NCBI GenBank assembly: GCA_001897995.1
Contig: MKRV01000265.1
Span: 47,804-111,803, forward strand
Reading direction: 5' to 3'
Length of the DNA: 64,000 nt
Origin: Alphaproteobacteria bacterium 65-37
GTDB taxonomy: Bacteria; Pseudomonadota; Alphaproteobacteria; Reyranellales; Reyranellaceae
The position numbers and the translations under genes are program-made. Shown one piece after another: positions 9,435 through 17,589 of this stretch; position 1 is the first letter of the stretch, and each line of letters begins with the position of its first letter. The notes beneath the pieces are model-generated. The model was not told where the DNA came from. It was given only the letters and a program-made list of their open reading frames with translations, and did not search any database.

Positions 9435-10937
9435 TCAGGCTGTCTTGATCCAGACGGCCTTGACGTTGAGGTACTCCTCGAGGTGCTGCTTGCCGCTTTC
9501 GCGACCATAGCCGCTCATCTTGTAGCCTCCGAAGGGAACCGCCGGATCCATCGCCTGGTAGCAGTTGATCCAGACCGAACCGGCACGGATCGCCTTGGCC
9601 AGCCGATGGGCCTTGCTGACGTCACGTGTCCACACGCCGCTGCCGAGGCCGAAGGTGGTCGCGTTGCCGCGCTGGATGACTTCGTCGATGTCGGTGAACG
9701 GGATCGCCGAGATCACCGGCCCGAAGATTTCCTCCTGGGCGATGCGCATGTCGTCACGGACGTCGGCGAAGACCGTCGGCGGCACGAAGTACCCCTTCTG
9801 GTAATCCCCGTCCGTCAGCCGCTCACCGCCACTCAGGCGCTTGGCGCCCTCCTGCCGGCCGATGCTGAGATAATCAGTGACGCGGTCGAGTTGCTCCGAG
9901 GAAACGAGCGGTCCCACCTGTGTCTCCGGATTCACGCCGTTGCCGACCTTCAGGTTCTTGGCGAAGCGCGCCACCTTGTCGGTAAACTCCTCGTAGACCT
10001 TCTTCTCCACGAAGAGCCGCGTGCCGGCACTGCAGATCTGCCCGGAATTGGCGAACACCGCCATGCTGGCTCCCGGCACGGCGGCATCGAGATCGGCATC
10101 GGCGAACACGATATCCGGCGACTTGCCGCCCAGCTCCAACGACACCCGCTTCAGGTTGCCCGCCGAAGCCTGGACGATCTTCTGGCCCGTGAGGTGAGAT
10201 CCCGTGAAAGCCACCTTGTCGACGTCGGGATGCGACGAGAGTGCAGCACCGGCCGTGTCGCCATAGCCCGGCACCACATTGACCACGCCCGGCGGCACCC
10301 CGGCTTCCAGACAGAGTTCGCCCAGCCTCAGCGAGGTCAATGGCGCCTCCTCGGCCGGCTTCAGGACCACGGTGCAGCCCGTGGCGAGGGCCGGCCCGAT
10401 CTTCCAGATGGTCGCGGTCAGCGGGCCATTCCAGGGAATGATGGCGCCGACCACGCCGACCGGCTCCTTCAAGGTGTAGGAGAAGATCTCGCCTCCCAGC
10501 GAGTTCTCGATCGTTTCACCGTGCAGGGATGTCGCCATGCCGGCGTAGTAGCGCAGCATGCCGACGGCCCGCTGCCGATTGTTGCGCGTTCGGCTGATGG
10601 GCGCTCCCATGTCGAACGTATCGAGGGCCGCCAGCTCCTCGATGTGCCGCTCCACGAGGTCGGCCAGCTTGAGCAACAACAGCTGCCGCTCCGCTGGCTT
10701 CCACTTGCTCCAGGGTCCGGTGAAGGCCTTGCGTGCGGCCGCCACGGCGCGATCGATATCCTCGCGATCGCCCTCCGCCACCTGCGCCAGCAGTTCGCCG
10801 GTCGCGGGATTGCGGCTTTCGAAGGTCTTGCCCGACGCGGCCGGCACCCAGCGGCCATCGATCAGCATCAGCTTGATCTTGCCATCGATGTAGGCCGGAC
10901 GCTGCGCTACGCCTTTCTCTACGACTGTCATCTTCAT
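9435..10937 (-). CDS. NAD(P)-dependent aldehyde dehydrogenase
   Basis: PVGVVGAIIPWNGPLTATIWKIGPALATGCTVVLKPAEEAPL, FANSGQICSAGTRLFVEKKVYEEF, VPFGGYKMSGYGRESG. Confidence 0.95.
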   Translation of the reverse strand: MKMTVVEKGVAQRPAYIDGKIKLMLIDGRWVPAASGKTFESRNPATGELLAQVAEGDREDIDRAVAAARKAFTGPWSKWKPAERQLLLLKLADLVERHIEELAALDTFDMGAPISRTRNNRQRAVGMLRYYAGMATSLHGETIENSLGGEIFSYTLKEPVGVVGAIIPWNGPLTATIWKIGPALATGCTVVLKPAEEAPLTSLRLGELCLEAGVPPGVVNVVPGYGDTAGAALSSHPDVDKVAFTGSHLTGQKIVQASAGNLKRVSLELGGKSPDIVFADADLDAAVPGASMAVFANSGQICSAGTRLFVEKKVYEEFTDKVARFAKNLKVGNGVNPETQVGPLVSSEQLDRVTDYLSIGRQEGAKRLSGGERLTDGDYQKGYFVPPTVFADVRDDMRIAQEEIFGPVISAIPFTDIDEVIQRGNATTFGLGSGVWTRDVSKAHRLAKAIRAGSVWINCYQAMDPAVPFGGYKMSGYGRESGKQHLEEYLNVKAVWIKTA

Positions 10938-10944
10938 TCTCCTC

Positions 10945-12441
10945 TCAGAGCATCGCGGCGACGGCTTTCACTTCGGTGTAGAGCTCGATCGCCTCGTAAC
11001 CCATTTCGCGGCCCCAGCCGGACTGCTTGTAACCACCGAACGGCAGGGCCACGTCGTTGAAGTTGTGAACGTTGATCCAGACCGAGCCGGCCTTGAGCCG
11101 ACGCGCGAGCTTGTGTGCAACGCCGATGTCGCGGGTCCAGATGCTCGCCGCCAAGCCATACTCGGTGGCATTGCCTTGGCGTGCGATCCGTTCGAGATCG
11201 TCGTCGTTGAACGGCATGGCGCAGACCACCGGCCCGAAGATCTCCTCGCGCACGACCTTCATGGCCGGCGTGGTCTTGGTCAGGACAGTCGGCTCGATGA
11301 AGTAGCCTTCGTTGCCGTGTCGCCGTCCACCGGTGATGGCCTCGGCGCCCTCGTCCTTGCCCGCGGTGAGGTAACCGGTCACGCGCTGGAACTGCTCCTC
11401 CGACACCAGCGGCCCGACGCGCGTGGTCGGATCGAGGCCCGGTCCGATCTTGAGCTTCTGCGCCTCGTCGGACAGCCCCGCCATCATCTTGTCGAACAGG
11501 CGCTCGTGCACGAAAAGGCGCGACCCCGCCGTGCAGCACTGCCCCATGTTGAAGAAGATGCCGGTGGCAGCGCCCGGGATGGCGACCGACAGGTCGGCAT
11601 CGGGGAAGACGAAGGACGGCGACTTGCCGCCGAGCTCCAGGCTCACTTTCTTGAGGTTTCCTGCCGCCGCCTGGACGATCAGCTTGCCGACTTCGGTCGA
11701 GCCGGTGAACGCCACCTTGTCGACGTCGGGATGAGCCGCTAGCGCCGCCCCGGGGGCACCATCGCCCGTCACGATGTTCACGACGCCCGGCGGAAAGCCC
11801 GCCTCCATGATCAGTTCACCGAGGCGAAGCGCAGACAGCGGCGTCTGCTCGGCCGGCTTCAGCACGATCGTGCAGCCTGCCGCCAGGGCCGGGGCGATCT
11901 TCCACACCGCCATCATCAAGGGAAAATTCCAGGGAATGATCTGACCGACCACGCCCACCGGCTCACGCGTCGAATAGGCATGCCATTCGCCGGGAGCCGA
12001 CAGCGGAATGCTCTGGCCGGTGATCTTGGTGGCCCAGCCGGCCATGTAGCGCAGCAATTCACAGGAGAACGGCAGGTCCACCATCTTGGCGTCGCTGATC
12101 GGCTTGCCGTTGTCGATGCTCTCGATCTCGGCCAGTTCGGTGGCGTGCTTCTCGAGGAGATCCGCCAGGCGCCAGACGATCTTGCCCCGCTCGGTCGGCT
12201 TGACCTTGCCCCAGGGCCCGTCTTCGAACGCCTTGCGCGCCGCCTTCACCGCAAGATCGATATCGGCGGCACCGCCTTCGGCGACGGCGGCGATCTGGCC
12301 ACCTGTGGCCGGGTCGAACACGGCAAAGGTCTTGCCGCTCTGCGGCGCGACCCATTTTCCGTCGATCAAGAGCTTATGCGGCTTGGAGATGAAGGCGGAA
12401 GCGGCGGCGCCCAGGCGCCCGACATTGACCGAAACGTCCAT
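10945..12441 (-). CDS. NAD-dependent aldehyde dehydrogenase (phenylacetaldehyde/betaine-aldehyde DH-like)
   Basis: Start MDVSVNVGRLG; REPVGVVGQIIPWNFPLMMAVWKIAPALAAGCTIVLKPAEQTPLSALRLGEL, FFNMGQCCTAGSRLFVHE; 7 bp from downstream ALDH, so probably an operon. Confidence 0.95.
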   Translation of the reverse strand: MDVSVNVGRLGAAASAFISKPHKLLIDGKWVAPQSGKTFAVFDPATGGQIAAVAEGGAADIDLAVKAARKAFEDGPWGKVKPTERGKIVWRLADLLEKHATELAEIESIDNGKPISDAKMVDLPFSCELLRYMAGWATKITGQSIPLSAPGEWHAYSTREPVGVVGQIIPWNFPLMMAVWKIAPALAAGCTIVLKPAEQTPLSALRLGELIMEAGFPPGVVNIVTGDGAPGAALAAHPDVDKVAFTGSTEVGKLIVQAAAGNLKKVSLELGGKSPSFVFPDADLSVAIPGAATGIFFNMGQCCTAGSRLFVHERLFDKMMAGLSDEAQKLKIGPGLDPTTRVGPLVSEEQFQRVTGYLTAGKDEGAEAITGGRRHGNEGYFIEPTVLTKTTPAMKVVREEIFGPVVCAMPFNDDDLERIARQGNATEYGLAASIWTRDIGVAHKLARRLKAGSVWINVHNFNDVALPFGGYKQSGWGREMGYEAIELYTEVKAVAAML

Positions 12442-12471
12442 GATTTCCTCCTGATTCGAGCAACTTGTCTT

Positions 12472-12495
12472 CGTTATATTTAATAGAATATAACG
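12472..12495. promoter_or_regulatory. Candidate ModE-type operator (box 3), perfect 9-bp arms
   Basis: CGTTATATT-TAATAG-AATATAACG between ALDH operon (-) and ModE-like HTH gene (+). Confidence 0.8.
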
Positions 12496-12603
12496 AGGCA
12501 GCTGACCTGCGTCACGAGCCAACTGGCCGGCCGCCCCGGCGGCCCGACCGCTGTCCACTTCGGCCATCTGGCCTCGCTCGCTGGCCTGTCGCATAATCGC
12601 GAC

Positions 12604-13002
12604 ATGGGACGCACGCCGACCAAGCCAGCCACCAAACCTGTCGACAAGACATCCCTGCACCTGCGCGTCGATTTCGGGGGCGAGCGGTCGATCGGGCCGG
12701 GCAAGATTCGCCTCCTCGAGCTGATCAACGAAACCGGCTCGATCTCTGCGGCCGGACGATCGCTGGCCATGTCCTACCGGCAGGCTTGGCTCCTCATCGA
12801 CGAACTCAACAAGATGTTCCGCGAGCCGGTCGTGGTCGCCCAGACCGGCGGCGGCGGCGGCGGCGGCGCCGTTGTCACGGAGACCGGCAACGATATCGTC
12901 CGCCTCTATCGGGAGATGGAGCGCCGCGCCTACGGCGTCTCGACCCCGGAAATGCGCTCCCTTGCCCGCCTGCTGACGCCGCCCGCGGAAAAACTCCACT
13001 GA
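12604..13002 (+). CDS. ModE-like N-terminal winged-helix regulator without C-terminal Mop/TOBE domains
   Basis: GPGKIRLLELINETGSISAAGRSLAMSYRQAWLLIDELNKMF.EPVVVAQTGGGGGGGAVVTETGNDIVRLYREME matches ModE HTH architecture; ORF ends at ~132 aa. Confidence 0.88.
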   Translation: MGRTPTKPATKPVDKTSLHLRVDFGGERSIGPGKIRLLELINETGSISAAGRSLAMSYRQAWLLIDELNKMFREPVVVAQTGGGGGGGAVVTETGNDIVRLYREMERRAYGVSTPEMRSLARLLTPPAEKLH

Positions 13003-13044
13003 CGTCGGGTTCGGCCGCCTTCCTCAGGCGCTTGCGTCGCCTTC

Positions 13045-13068
13045 CGTTATATCTTACTGAACATAGCG
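13045..13068. promoter_or_regulatory. Candidate ModE-type operator (box 4)
   Basis: CGTTATATCTTACTGAACATAGCG, 27 bp upstream of ATG 13096. Confidence 0.65.
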
Positions 13069-13095
13069 AGTTTCACCGATTGCAGGTGTCGTACC

Positions 13096-13476
13096 ATGGA
13101 AATCGTCGGCAAGGCCCTGACCACCTGCCAGATCGACCCCACCGGCGACTCGTTCCGCATCATCATGGAAGATGCCGAGGGCCGTCCCGCGTCGGTCGTG
13201 TTGCCGACGGAATGCCTTCGTTCCCTTCTGATGACCCTGCCGAACGTGATCGAGCAGGCCCTGAAGGCACGATATCGCGACGATACCTTGAAGGTCGTCT
13301 ATCCGATGGGGGGCTACACCCTGCACGCCGCGGCGGGCAGCGACAGCCGGATCCTGACGATGACGACGCCGGACGGTTTCAAGGTCTCCTTCGCCCTGTC
13401 GCCCGAGGATGCCGGCGGACTGGCCCTGTCCCTGGTCGATGTCGATGTCGACCAGCCTCGCGCCGCCTTCAACTAG
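13096..13476 (+). CDS. Uncharacterised protein, member 2 of local paralogue family
   Basis: ORF MEIVGKALTTCQIDPTGDSFRIIMEDAEGRPASVVLPTECLRSLLM...; same layout as 6131-6544 and 13487-13885. Confidence 0.7.
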   Translation: MEIVGKALTTCQIDPTGDSFRIIMEDAEGRPASVVLPTECLRSLLMTLPNVIEQALKARYRDDTLKVVYPMGGYTLHAAAGSDSRILTMTTPDGFKVSFALSPEDAGGLALSLVDVDVDQPRAAFN

Positions 13477-13486
13477 GCGTTCTTGC

Positions 13487-13885
13487 ATGGATGGCAGCGA
13501 GCAGCGGATCGATCTCGGCGACGCCGTCGAGGTCAGCGGAGAACTGCTGCCGCAGGCCAATGCCGTGCAGCTTTCGGTCGTACGGCGGAGTGGCGAACGG
13601 ACGACCCTCACCATCCCGGCGGCCGATCTGCAGCGTCTGGTCCCGCTCCTGCTCCTGCTGGGACGCGCCCTGCCTCAGGGTGGGTCCGATGCAAGCACCC
13701 AACTTTCGCTGGTGCCGACGGACTCTCTCAGCGTCGGCGAACTGCCGGGCGGCGAGACCTTGCTCGCCGTTGCCGTAGGCCCGGCAACGGTCGGTTTCTC
13801 CATGCCGGCCGCTGCCGCCGAGAAGCTGGGGCGGTCCCTGCTCCTGGCCGGCAGCGAACCGTCGACCGTCACTTCAGTACAGTGA
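13487..13885 (+). CDS. Uncharacterised protein, member 3 of local paralogue family
   Basis: MDGSEQRIDLGDAVEVSGELLPQANAVQLSVVRRSGERTTLTIPAADLQRLVPLLLLLG...; clear similarity to 6131-6544 product. Confidence 0.7.
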   Translation: MDGSEQRIDLGDAVEVSGELLPQANAVQLSVVRRSGERTTLTIPAADLQRLVPLLLLLGRALPQGGSDASTQLSLVPTDSLSVGELPGGETLLAVAVGPATVGFSMPAAAAEKLGRSLLLAGSEPSTVTSVQ

Positions 13886-14660
13886 AGCCCTGCTTGTCGA
13901 AGAACGGCTTGGCGGCCGGCGACTTGAGATAGTCGACAAAGGCCAGCGCGTCCGGGTTGGTCGACGTGGCAAGCAGCGCCATCGGATAGACGATCGGCGG
14001 ATGGCTGCCGTCCGGGAAGGCGCCGACGATGCGGACATTGGGATCGGACGCCGCGTCGGTCTTGTAGACGATGCCGAGGGGCGCCTCGCCGCGAGACACC
14101 AGCGTCAGCGCCATGCGCACATTCTCCGCCTGCGCCACCCGGTCGGCCACCGACGGCCACACGCCGAGCGATTCGAGGGCGGCTTTACCGTATTTGCCGG
14201 CCGGAACGGCGTCCACATTGCCCATGGCGAGGCGGCCGTCATTGCCCAACGCCGCCCGCAGGTTGAAGCCCTTCTCGACCTTGAGGTCGAGCTTGAAGTC
14301 CTTGGCGGCGATCAGCACGATCTGGTTGCCGAGGAAGTCGACGCGGCTCGGTGCCTTGATCAGCTTGCGCTCGGCGACGTAATCCATCCACGGAATGTCT
14401 GCTGAGATGAAGATGTCGGCGGGAATTCCGCTCTCGATCTGCTTGGCCAGCACCGAACTGGAGGCATAGGAGATCTTGGTCGACTTGCCGGTCTGCTTGT
14501 TCCAGGCAGCCGAGGCATCGTCGAGCGCGTTTTTCAGGCTGGCAGCCGCCAGAATGACGACGTCCTTGCTCTGGGCGTCGGCTGGACGCGTGCCGCTTAG
14601 CGCCATCACCAGTGCGGCCGCGGCCAGTGCCGCCCCGAAAACCCGACGAGATGCCCGCAT
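13869..14660 (-). CDS. modA: Molybdate ABC transporter periplasmic binding protein, ModA-like
   Basis: Signal peptide MRASRRVFGAALAAAALVMAL; VVILAAASLKNALDDASAAWNKQTGKSTKISYASSSVLAKQIESGIPADIFISADIPWMDYV typical ModA; GGGAGG RBS. Confidence 0.93.
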   Translation of the reverse strand: MRASRRVFGAALAAAALVMALSGTRPADAQSKDVVILAAASLKNALDDASAAWNKQTGKSTKISYASSSVLAKQIESGIPADIFISADIPWMDYVAERKLIKAPSRVDFLGNQIVLIAAKDFKLDLKVEKGFNLRAALGNDGRLAMGNVDAVPAGKYGKAALESLGVWPSVADRVAQAENVRMALTLVSRGEAPLGIVYKTDAASDPNVRIVGAFPDGSHPPIVYPMALLATSTNPDALAFVDYLKSPAAKPFFDKQGFTVLK

Positions 14661-14684
14661 GAAAACCTCCCACGTTCGCCTGGT

Positions 14685-14708
14685 CGATATATCAATTTGA
14701 ACATATCG
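14685..14708. promoter_or_regulatory. Candidate ModE-type operator (box 5) between modA (-) and mop operon (+)
   Basis: CGATATATCAATTTGAACATATCG, 24-bp palindrome, same length and layout as boxes 1-4. Confidence 0.65.
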
Positions 14709-14830
14709 ATAGCCAGAGGAATCGCAGATATTCTGCATTTTCCCTGCGCCGATTTCCGATGCGTTATCCCTCAATGGATATGCAACGATGGCCACCCTAT
14801 ACTCCCGGCCGTCAATCCAATGGAGGATTC

Positions 14831-15037
14831 ATGCGGATCAGCGCCAGAAACCGGTTGAAAGGCAAGATCGTCGAAGTGAAGAAGGGCCAGACGACCGCCC
14901 ATGTCCGGATCGACGTGAACGGCATCGTCGTGACCGCCGCCATCACCAACGATGCCGTCGACGAGCTTGCCCTCAAGGTCGGGCAGGATGCCTATGCGGT
15001 GATCAAGGCCTCCGACGTCATGGTCGGCCTGGACTGA
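14831..15037 (+). CDS. mop: Molbindin (Mop domain, TOBE) molybdate-binding protein
   Basis: MRISARNRLKGKIVEVKKGQTTAHVRIDVNGIVVTAAITNDAVDELALKVGQDAYAVIKASDVMVGLD; stand-alone 68-aa Mop. Confidence 0.95.
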   Translation: MRISARNRLKGKIVEVKKGQTTAHVRIDVNGIVVTAAITNDAVDELALKVGQDAYAVIKASDVMVGLD

Positions 15038-15046
15038 TCGCCCTCG

Positions 15047-15544
15047 ATGGTCCGGCTGAACGAGATCCGCCAGGGTGAACGCGCGGCCGATCTGCCGGAC
15101 CGCGACGACGCCTCGTTGCTGTTCATCGGGCGGATCCGGACCCCCTGGACCTCCCGCCTGGAGACGCCGCGGCAGGGCCGCCTCGACGGGCCGACCTGCC
15201 GTCTCGAACTGGAGGCTCCGTGGGACGAAGGCCTGCTGGGCATTGCCGAGTTCGAGCGGCTGGAGGTTCTCTACTGGCTGCATGAGTCGCGCCGCGACCT
15301 GGTGCATCAGAGCCCGCGCAACGACGGGCAGGCGCGCGGTGTCTTCTCCTTGCGCACACCGGTCCGCCCCAATCCGATCGGAACCTCGATCGTCCGGCTC
15401 GTGAAGATCGAGGGATCGGTGCTGTTCGTCCGCGGCATGGACTGCCTCGACGGTACCCCCCTGCTCGATGTGAAACCCGATCGAACCCTGTTCGAGCCGC
15501 TGGCGCCCGCCCAGGCAGGTGACTTCCAGGTCGGAGATCAGTGA
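15047..15544 (+). CDS. TsaA/TrmO-like (UPF0066) SAM-dependent methyltransferase family protein
   Basis: IGRIRTPWTSRLETPRQGR...LHESRRDLVHQSPRNDGQARGVFSLRTPVRPNPIGTSIVRLV...GMDCLDGTPLLDVKP; RxPxRPNPIG signature. Confidence 0.88.
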   Translation: MVRLNEIRQGERAADLPDRDDASLLFIGRIRTPWTSRLETPRQGRLDGPTCRLELEAPWDEGLLGIAEFERLEVLYWLHESRRDLVHQSPRNDGQARGVFSLRTPVRPNPIGTSIVRLVKIEGSVLFVRGMDCLDGTPLLDVKPDRTLFEPLAPAQAGDFQVGDQ

Positions 15545-16575
15545 AGCGCCGCGCTGCCCTTGCACTGCTCGGTGCCGGCCTGGTCGCCCGTCCGGCGCTT
15601 TCACAAGACAGGACCCTCGTCGACTCGGCGGGGCGAAAGATCGTCCTGCGGGCATCGATCCAGCGCCTGTTCGTCGCCGGTCCGCCGGCCTCGGTGCTGG
15701 CCTATGTGCTCGACCGCGACGCCATGGTGGGCTGGGTCCGCACACCGTCGCCCGCCGAAAAGGCATTTCTCACCGGCCCGGCGCGCGACCTGCCAGAAAC
15801 CGGCCGGCTGACCGGCCGCGGCGATACCGTCAGCCTGGAGCGCCTGATCGCTGCCAAGCCCGACCTGGTCCTCGACTTCGGGTCGGTGGCGCCGACCTAC
15901 GTTTCCCTGGCCGATCGGGTGCAAAGCCAGACCGGCATTCCCTATGTCCTGATCGATGGTCGGTTCGCCTCGACGGCGACGTCGTTGAAGCTGGCGGGCG
16001 ATGTGCTGGGCCGCGCCGAACGCGCTGCGGACCTTGCCGCCTATGCCGAGGCGAGCTTCGCCATGGTCGATGGCGTGCTGGCTCGTGTCCCGGCAGACAG
16101 GCGCCCCCGCGCCTACCTGGCGCGCGGACCGGAGGGGCTGGAAACCGGCAGCCGCGGCTCGATCAACACGGAGATCATCGAGCGCGTCGGGGCGGTCAAC
16201 GTGGCCGAAGGTGTCGCAGGCAGCGGCAACATGGCCAATGTCTCCCTGGAGCAGATCATCGCCTGGCAGCCAGACGTCATCGTCACCCTCGACCGGACCT
16301 TCTTCACCACCGTGAAAAGCAAACCCGGCTGGTCTCAGGTCCGCGCCGTCGCCGACAACCGCGTCTATCTCGCGCCCAGCCTGCCCTGGGGCTGGATCGA
16401 CGCACCGCCGTCGCTCAACCGGCTGATCGGCTTGCGCTGGCTGCTGTCCGTTTTCCATCCGGCCGAGGCCCGCATCGACCTGCGCAGCGAGACCCGCGAG
16501 TTCTACCGGTTGTTCTACGGTGTCGACCCGACCGACGATCAGCTGGCGCAATTGCTGGGCGGCGCGGCAAACTGA
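15541..16575 (+). CDS. BtuF/FecB/MolA-type ABC transporter substrate-binding protein
   Basis: Signal peptide; RTLVDSAGRKIVL...QRLFVAGPPASVLAYVL..., KPDLVLDFG, ERVGAVNVAEGVAG, WQPDVIVTLD. Confidence 0.88.
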   Translation: MKRRAALALLGAGLVARPALSQDRTLVDSAGRKIVLRASIQRLFVAGPPASVLAYVLDRDAMVGWVRTPSPAEKAFLTGPARDLPETGRLTGRGDTVSLERLIAAKPDLVLDFGSVAPTYVSLADRVQSQTGIPYVLIDGRFASTATSLKLAGDVLGRAERAADLAAYAEASFAMVDGVLARVPADRRPRAYLARGPEGLETGSRGSINTEIIERVGAVNVAEGVAGSGNMANVSLEQIIAWQPDVIVTLDRTFFTTVKSKPGWSQVRAVADNRVYLAPSLPWGWIDAPPSLNRLIGLRWLLSVFHPAEARIDLRSETREFYRLFYGVDPTDDQLAQLLGGAAN

Positions 16576-16582
16576 CGGCGCC

Positions 16583-17584
16583 ATGCGCGCCATCACCACC
16601 AATGGTCTTCTCGCCTTGGGCCTGCTGGCCGCCATGTTGCTCGGCTGCATGCTCGGCCCCTATCCGATTCCGGCGGACGAGGTCCTTCGTGCGCTCCTCG
16701 CTCGGCTGCAAGGCGAGGGCTATTCCCCGCAAATCGACACTGTCCTTTTCCAGATCCGCTGGCCTCGTGTTCTGTCGGCGGCCCTGGTCGGGGCCGCGCT
16801 GGCGGCAGCCGGCGCCAGTTTCCAGACATTGTTCCGCAATCCGCTGGTGTCGCCCGACATACTGGGCGTCTCTGCGGGGGCCGGGTTCGGCGCCGTCCTC
16901 GGCATCCTGCTTGCTCTGCCTGTTATCGCCATACAGGGCTTAGGTTTCGCGACGGGTCTCGCCACCGTCGCCATCGTCTACGCATTGGCGCGGGCACTGC
17001 GCAGCCAGAACGAGATCCTGGTCCTGGTGCTGGCCGGCATCGTCGTCGGTGCGCTCGCCGGCGCCGGAATTTCGCTGGTGAAGATTCTGGCCGATCCATA
17101 CAACCAGCTTCCCGCGATCACCTTCTGGCTGCTGGGAAGCCTGTCGGGCATCAAGGCCAGCGATGTCTGGAATATCGCCCCTGCCGTGGTCGTCGGACTC
17201 CTGCCTCTGATTTTGTTGCGCTGGCCGATCGGCGTCCTGTCGCTCGGCGACGACGAGGCTCGTTCGCTGGGCGTCAATGTCGCCTTCGTGCGCGGCGTCG
17301 TCATTGCGGCGGCAACCCTCGTCACGGCCGCTGCGGTTTCGGCCTCGGGCGTGATCGGCTGGGTGGGCCTCATGATCCCCCACATGGCACGCCCCTTGGT
17401 GGGGCCACGCTTCGATCGCCTGTTGCCGGCTTCGATTCTGATGGGTGCGGCATTCCTGGTGCTGGTCGATACGCTGGCTCGCACGGCTGCGCGCATCGAG
17501 ATCCCACTCGGCCTGCTGACCGCGCTGATCGGTGCGCCGATCTTCGTTTGGCTGCTGGCGCGTGGCCGACGAGTATGGAGCTAG
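16583..17584 (+). CDS. FecCD-family ABC transporter permease
   Basis: RWPRVLSAALVGAALAAAGASFQTLFRNPLVSPDILGVSAGAGFGAVLGIL, GWVGLMIPHMARPLVGPRFDRLLPASILMGAAFLVLVDTLAR. Confidence 0.95.
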   Translation: MRAITTNGLLALGLLAAMLLGCMLGPYPIPADEVLRALLARLQGEGYSPQIDTVLFQIRWPRVLSAALVGAALAAAGASFQTLFRNPLVSPDILGVSAGAGFGAVLGILLALPVIAIQGLGFATGLATVAIVYALARALRSQNEILVLVLAGIVVGALAGAGISLVKILADPYNQLPAITFWLLGSLSGIKASDVWNIAPAVVVGLLPLILLRWPIGVLSLGDDEARSLGVNVAFVRGVVIAAATLVTAAAVSASGVIGWVGLMIPHMARPLVGPRFDRLLPASILMGAAFLVLVDTLARTAARIEIPLGLLTALIGAPIFVWLLARGRRVWS

Positions 17585-17589
17585 TAGGG

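Noticed and set aside
9333-11060. 575-aa plus-strand ORF opposite ALDH genes
   Set aside because: Shadow ORF of two strong ALDH coding regions; no recognisable motifs.
12847-12872. (GGC)n run as a contingency microsatellite
   Set aside because: Encodes the Gly-rich wing loop conserved in ModE-type HTH proteins; no evidence of phase variation.
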